Source: JBCCFX01 sp039029515
GTDB lineage: Bacteria; Planctomycetota; Phycisphaerae; Phycisphaerales; SM1A02
NCBI GenBank assembly: GCA_039029515.1
Contig: JBCCFX010000192.1
Span: 1 to 7,411, forward strand
Direction: 5' to 3'
Length of the DNA stretch: 7,411 bases
Positions 5,296 to 7,411 of the stretch are shown one piece after another (position 1 is the first letter of the stretch; every line of letters begins with the position of its first letter). Under the pieces are notes generated by a model that did not search any database, was not told the origin of the DNA, and saw nothing but the letters and a program-made list of their open reading frames with translations. The translations under genes were made by a program, and so were the position numbers.

Positions 5296-7314
5296 ATGTA
5301 CAAGTGGATGGCATACCTGACGACGGCGGCCCTGTGTTTCTTCGCGTCGACCGCGAGTGCGGTTGACGTACCGCTCGGCGTCGACACGAACGCGGATCCC
5401 GACATCTTTGAGATGACGATGACGGCCGAGGTGGCCACGCTCGACCTCGACGGGAACGGCATGATGGTTGAGTGCTGGACATTCAACGGCACGCGCCCAG
5501 GACCAGAGATTCGCGTGAAGGTTGGTGACATGGTGATCGTTCACCTTGTCAATCAGCTCACGTTTCCCACGAGCATTCACTGGCACGGTATCGAGGTGAA
5601 CAATGCTGCCGACGGAACGTCGGTGACACAGAAGCCCGTGATGCCGGGTGAATCGTTTACCTATCAATTCGTCGTGCCGCGACCGGGTGTGTTTTACTAT
5701 CACCCTCACATGCGTCCGATGAATCAGGTGTGGAAGGGAATGTACGGTTCGGTCGTTGTGACCGATTCCATCGACGATACGTTGACCGCCAACGGTGTGC
5801 TGCCGCAACTGGATCACAGCCTCATTATGAGTGACGTGACGGTCGCTCAGCCGATCGGTTCCAACGATGCCCAGACGTTTCCCAACGATCCGACTCTGCC
5901 ATGGGCCGGTGGTGATTCCTTCTTCGGCAACACGTTCCAGCCGACGCCGATGGATCTGGTTGAATCAATCCCGCGCGCCTACGACGGCACGCCCAGCGGC
6001 GGTGACCCGGTTGCAGCGGGAACGATCCCATTCATCGCACCGGCACGCGACTGTCGGGATTTCCCTGAGATTCCATGCCGCACGAACGAAGGACAGCTTG
6101 TGCTTGGCAACGGCCGTATTGCCGCACCACGGGCCGGCAGTCCTGACGCACCTGGCGCCGTCAAGCCTGCAGCCGACGCCTTGCGCGTCGCGTCCGGTCG
6201 TGGCGTACGTCTTCGTATGCTCAACGCTGCCGTGCAACGCTACTTCCGATTGCGGGCGACTGACGGCAGTGGTAACCAACTACCGCTCTACCGCATCGGT
6301 GGCGAAGGTGGCCTGCTGAACGAGGCGATTCTCGAGGGTGGGATCCAGGGAACTTACGACACGAAGTATGACACCGGCGAGATCGTGCTGGCACCGTCGC
6401 AGCGCGCCGACGTCGTGCTGATTGCCGACGCGGTTGCCGGCGACGTCATCACGCTCTGGACCCTTGACTTCCAGCGAACCGGCTTCGGCTGGGCACTTGT
6501 GCCAACCGTACCCGTCATGCACATCGTCGTTGACCCTTCCGACGGTGGCGCCGATACGATGTCCGTTGGCACGCCGCTGCGCACGGACCCGGCGATCGCC
6601 GATCCGGTCGAAGATTTCTCGAGCCTGCCGCTGGGCTCGTTGCTCGACCCGGCCACGCTCGACTTCCCGCAGGCCGGCTCGCCGAATCCTGTCATCCGAC
6701 TGACAAACCAAGTGGAGGGCAGTCCGCCGTATCCGAGCATCGACAACGTGCGCGGAGCATTTGAGGGCGGCGGCGCATCGACGCTTCCGTACGCCGAGAC
6801 GGCGCGATGGGTCCGCGTGGGAGAATTGATCGAATTCGTTATTCGCAACGAAACCAATGCCCATCATCCGTGGCATCATCACGGGTTCTCGTTCCAGCCG
6901 ATTCGTCTCGAGCAACTCGACGGGACCGTGATGACGAACTATCCCCCGGAGTTCGTAGACGTTGTGGACGTGCCTGGCTTCGTGCAGATCGTATACCGAA
7001 TGCGCATCGAAGACCGCGTTCAGGCTGATGGCAGCACAACTGGCGGTGCCATTGGCCGCTGGCTCTTCCACTGCCACCTGTTCCACCACGCAGCGCTCGG
7101 CATGATCACCGAACTTGTCGTCCTGCCGCCGTGCACTGGTGACTCGAACGCCGACGGTGATGTTGATATTGATGACCTGCTCAGTGTCATTCAGAATACG
7201 GGCACGAGCTTCGCGGCCGCGGACATGAACCTCAATGGCACCGTCAACATTGACGACCTAGTGGAGGTCATTCAGAACTTTGGCCCGTGTCCTGAGACGG
7301 TCGTGCCAGAGTGA
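5296..7314 (+). CDS. Secreted multicopper oxidase (laccase-like) with C-terminal dockerin-like calcium-loop tail
   Basis: The 672-residue product starts with a Sec-type signal peptide (1-22, cleavage likely after STASA). Three cupredoxin domains follow, at about 45-157, 160-415 and 460-610. All copper motifs are present: HWHG (95-98), HPH (136-138), HPWHHHG (524-530) and HCHLFHHAALGM (592-603). By family analogy, type 1 copper is bound by H524, C593, H598 and axial M603, type 2 by H95 and H527, and the type 3 pair by H97, H136, H138, H529, H592 and H594. It should couple one-electron oxidation of a phenolic, bilirubin-like or metal substrate to four-electron reduction of oxygen. C253 and C261 may form a disulfide. 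Residues 613-665 form two Asp/Asn-rich loops (D616-D627 and D643-D654), each followed by a helix and bracketed by C613 and C665, as in type I dockerin-like tails. It has its own terminator and an independent upstream region. Substrate is unknown. Confidence 0.93.
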   Translation: MYKWMAYLTTAALCFFASTASAVDVPLGVDTNADPDIFEMTMTAEVATLDLDGNGMMVECWTFNGTRPGPEIRVKVGDMVIVHLVNQLTFPTSIHWHGIEVNNAADGTSVTQKPVMPGESFTYQFVVPRPGVFYYHPHMRPMNQVWKGMYGSVVVTDSIDDTLTANGVLPQLDHSLIMSDVTVAQPIGSNDAQTFPNDPTLPWAGGDSFFGNTFQPTPMDLVESIPRAYDGTPSGGDPVAAGTIPFIAPARDCRDFPEIPCRTNEGQLVLGNGRIAAPRAGSPDAPGAVKPAADALRVASGRGVRLRMLNAAVQRYFRLRATDGSGNQLPLYRIGGEGGLLNEAILEGGIQGTYDTKYDTGEIVLAPSQRADVVLIADAVAGDVITLWTLDFQRTGFGWALVPTVPVMHIVVDPSDGGADTMSVGTPLRTDPAIADPVEDFSSLPLGSLLDPATLDFPQAGSPNPVIRLTNQVEGSPPYPSIDNVRGAFEGGGASTLPYAETARWVRVGELIEFVIRNETNAHHPWHHHGFSFQPIRLEQLDGTVMTNYPPEFVDVVDVPGFVQIVYRMRIEDRVQADGSTTGGAIGRWLFHCHLFHHAALGMITELVVLPPCTGDSNADGDVDIDDLLSVIQNTGTSFAAADMNLNGTVNIDDLVEVIQNFGPCPETVVPE

Positions 7315-7360
7315 ATCACGTGCAACCGTGCACGGCCAGAACGCGACAAAGCCCAACGAA

Positions 7361-7388
7361 AAACCCCCGCTCATGCGGGGGTTTGTTT
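7361..7388 (+). terminator. Intrinsic terminator after the multicopper oxidase
   Basis: AAACCCCCGC (7361-7370) pairs perfectly with GCGGGGGTTT (7375-7384) around a TCAT tetraloop, followed by GTTT. The A-rich stretch before the stem would supply a short U-tract on the opposite strand, so it may act in both directions. It lies 46 bp after the oxidase stop. A weaker CGTGCA/TGCACG hairpin (7319-7334) precedes it. Confidence 0.88.
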
Positions 7389-7411
7389 CGAAGCGAGGCG
7401 GACGGGACTCG

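Noticed and set aside
5296..5361. Possible lipoprotein signal on the oxidase (Cys14 in the hydrophobic stretch)
   Set aside because: The residues before the cysteine are A-A-L, which does not fit a lipobox needing G/A/S at -1. The STASA site fits ordinary signal peptidase I cleavage better.
6280..7089. Minus-strand open frame (269 codons) opposite the multicopper oxidase
   Set aside because: The plus strand carries all copper motifs in frame here. The antisense translation is low-complexity, Arg/His-rich and without a family signature.

Overview
The window looks like chromosomal DNA from a GC-rich bacterium, with every supportable gene on the + strand. The best taxonomic clue is at the C-terminus of the last gene. 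A secreted multicopper oxidase ends in a cysteine-bracketed pair of dockerin/EF-hand-like calcium loops, a tail type common on secreted proteins of Planctomycetota, especially Phycisphaerae-like marine lineages. That assignment is an inference from one protein tail plus general composition. No rRNA, tRNA, CRISPR array, transposase or phage gene is visible.

Layout. (1) 2-1185: the 3' end of a sulfotransferase-like gene is followed after 14 bp by a complete class IV PLP aminotransferase, probably in one operon. (2) 1186-1381: a gap with a plausible sigma70-type promoter and a 12-bp perfect palindrome. (3) 1382-2305: a monocistronic gene for an exported, cysteine-free, coiled-coil-rich protein of unknown function, closed by a strong intrinsic terminator (2342-2380). 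(4) 2392-4933: a three-gene operon of a TetR-family repressor, a classical short-chain dehydrogenase and an extended-SDR, dihydroflavonol-4-reductase/Gre2-like reductase. The TetR promoter sits so close to its ATG that the mRNA may be leaderless, and a small inverted repeat overlaps the -10 box. (5) 4934-5295: a 362-bp gap without genes but with several inverted repeats, including two mutually exclusive hairpins and a GC-rich 8-bp stem. It probably holds the end of the SDR operon and the promoter and leader of the oxidase gene. (6) 5296-7314: a secreted three-domain multicopper oxidase with all four copper-binding motifs intact and a dockerin-like tail, followed by an intrinsic terminator (7361-7388).

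How the genes work together. The TetR-SDR-SDR operon reads as a small inducible redox cassette, in which TetR probably senses a small hydrophobic or carbonyl compound and derepresses two NAD(P)H-dependent carbonyl/alcohol oxidoreductases. The oxidase acts outside the cytoplasm and has its own control region, so any link to the SDR operon is only proximity. The sulfotransferase-like/aminotransferase pair is the most suggestive two-gene module, because I recall plant BCAT-like proteins that fuse the same two domains. I see no convincing wholly new system. The points most worth following are that pair, the dockerin-tailed oxidase, the structured gap in front of it, and the unidentified exported coiled-coil protein.
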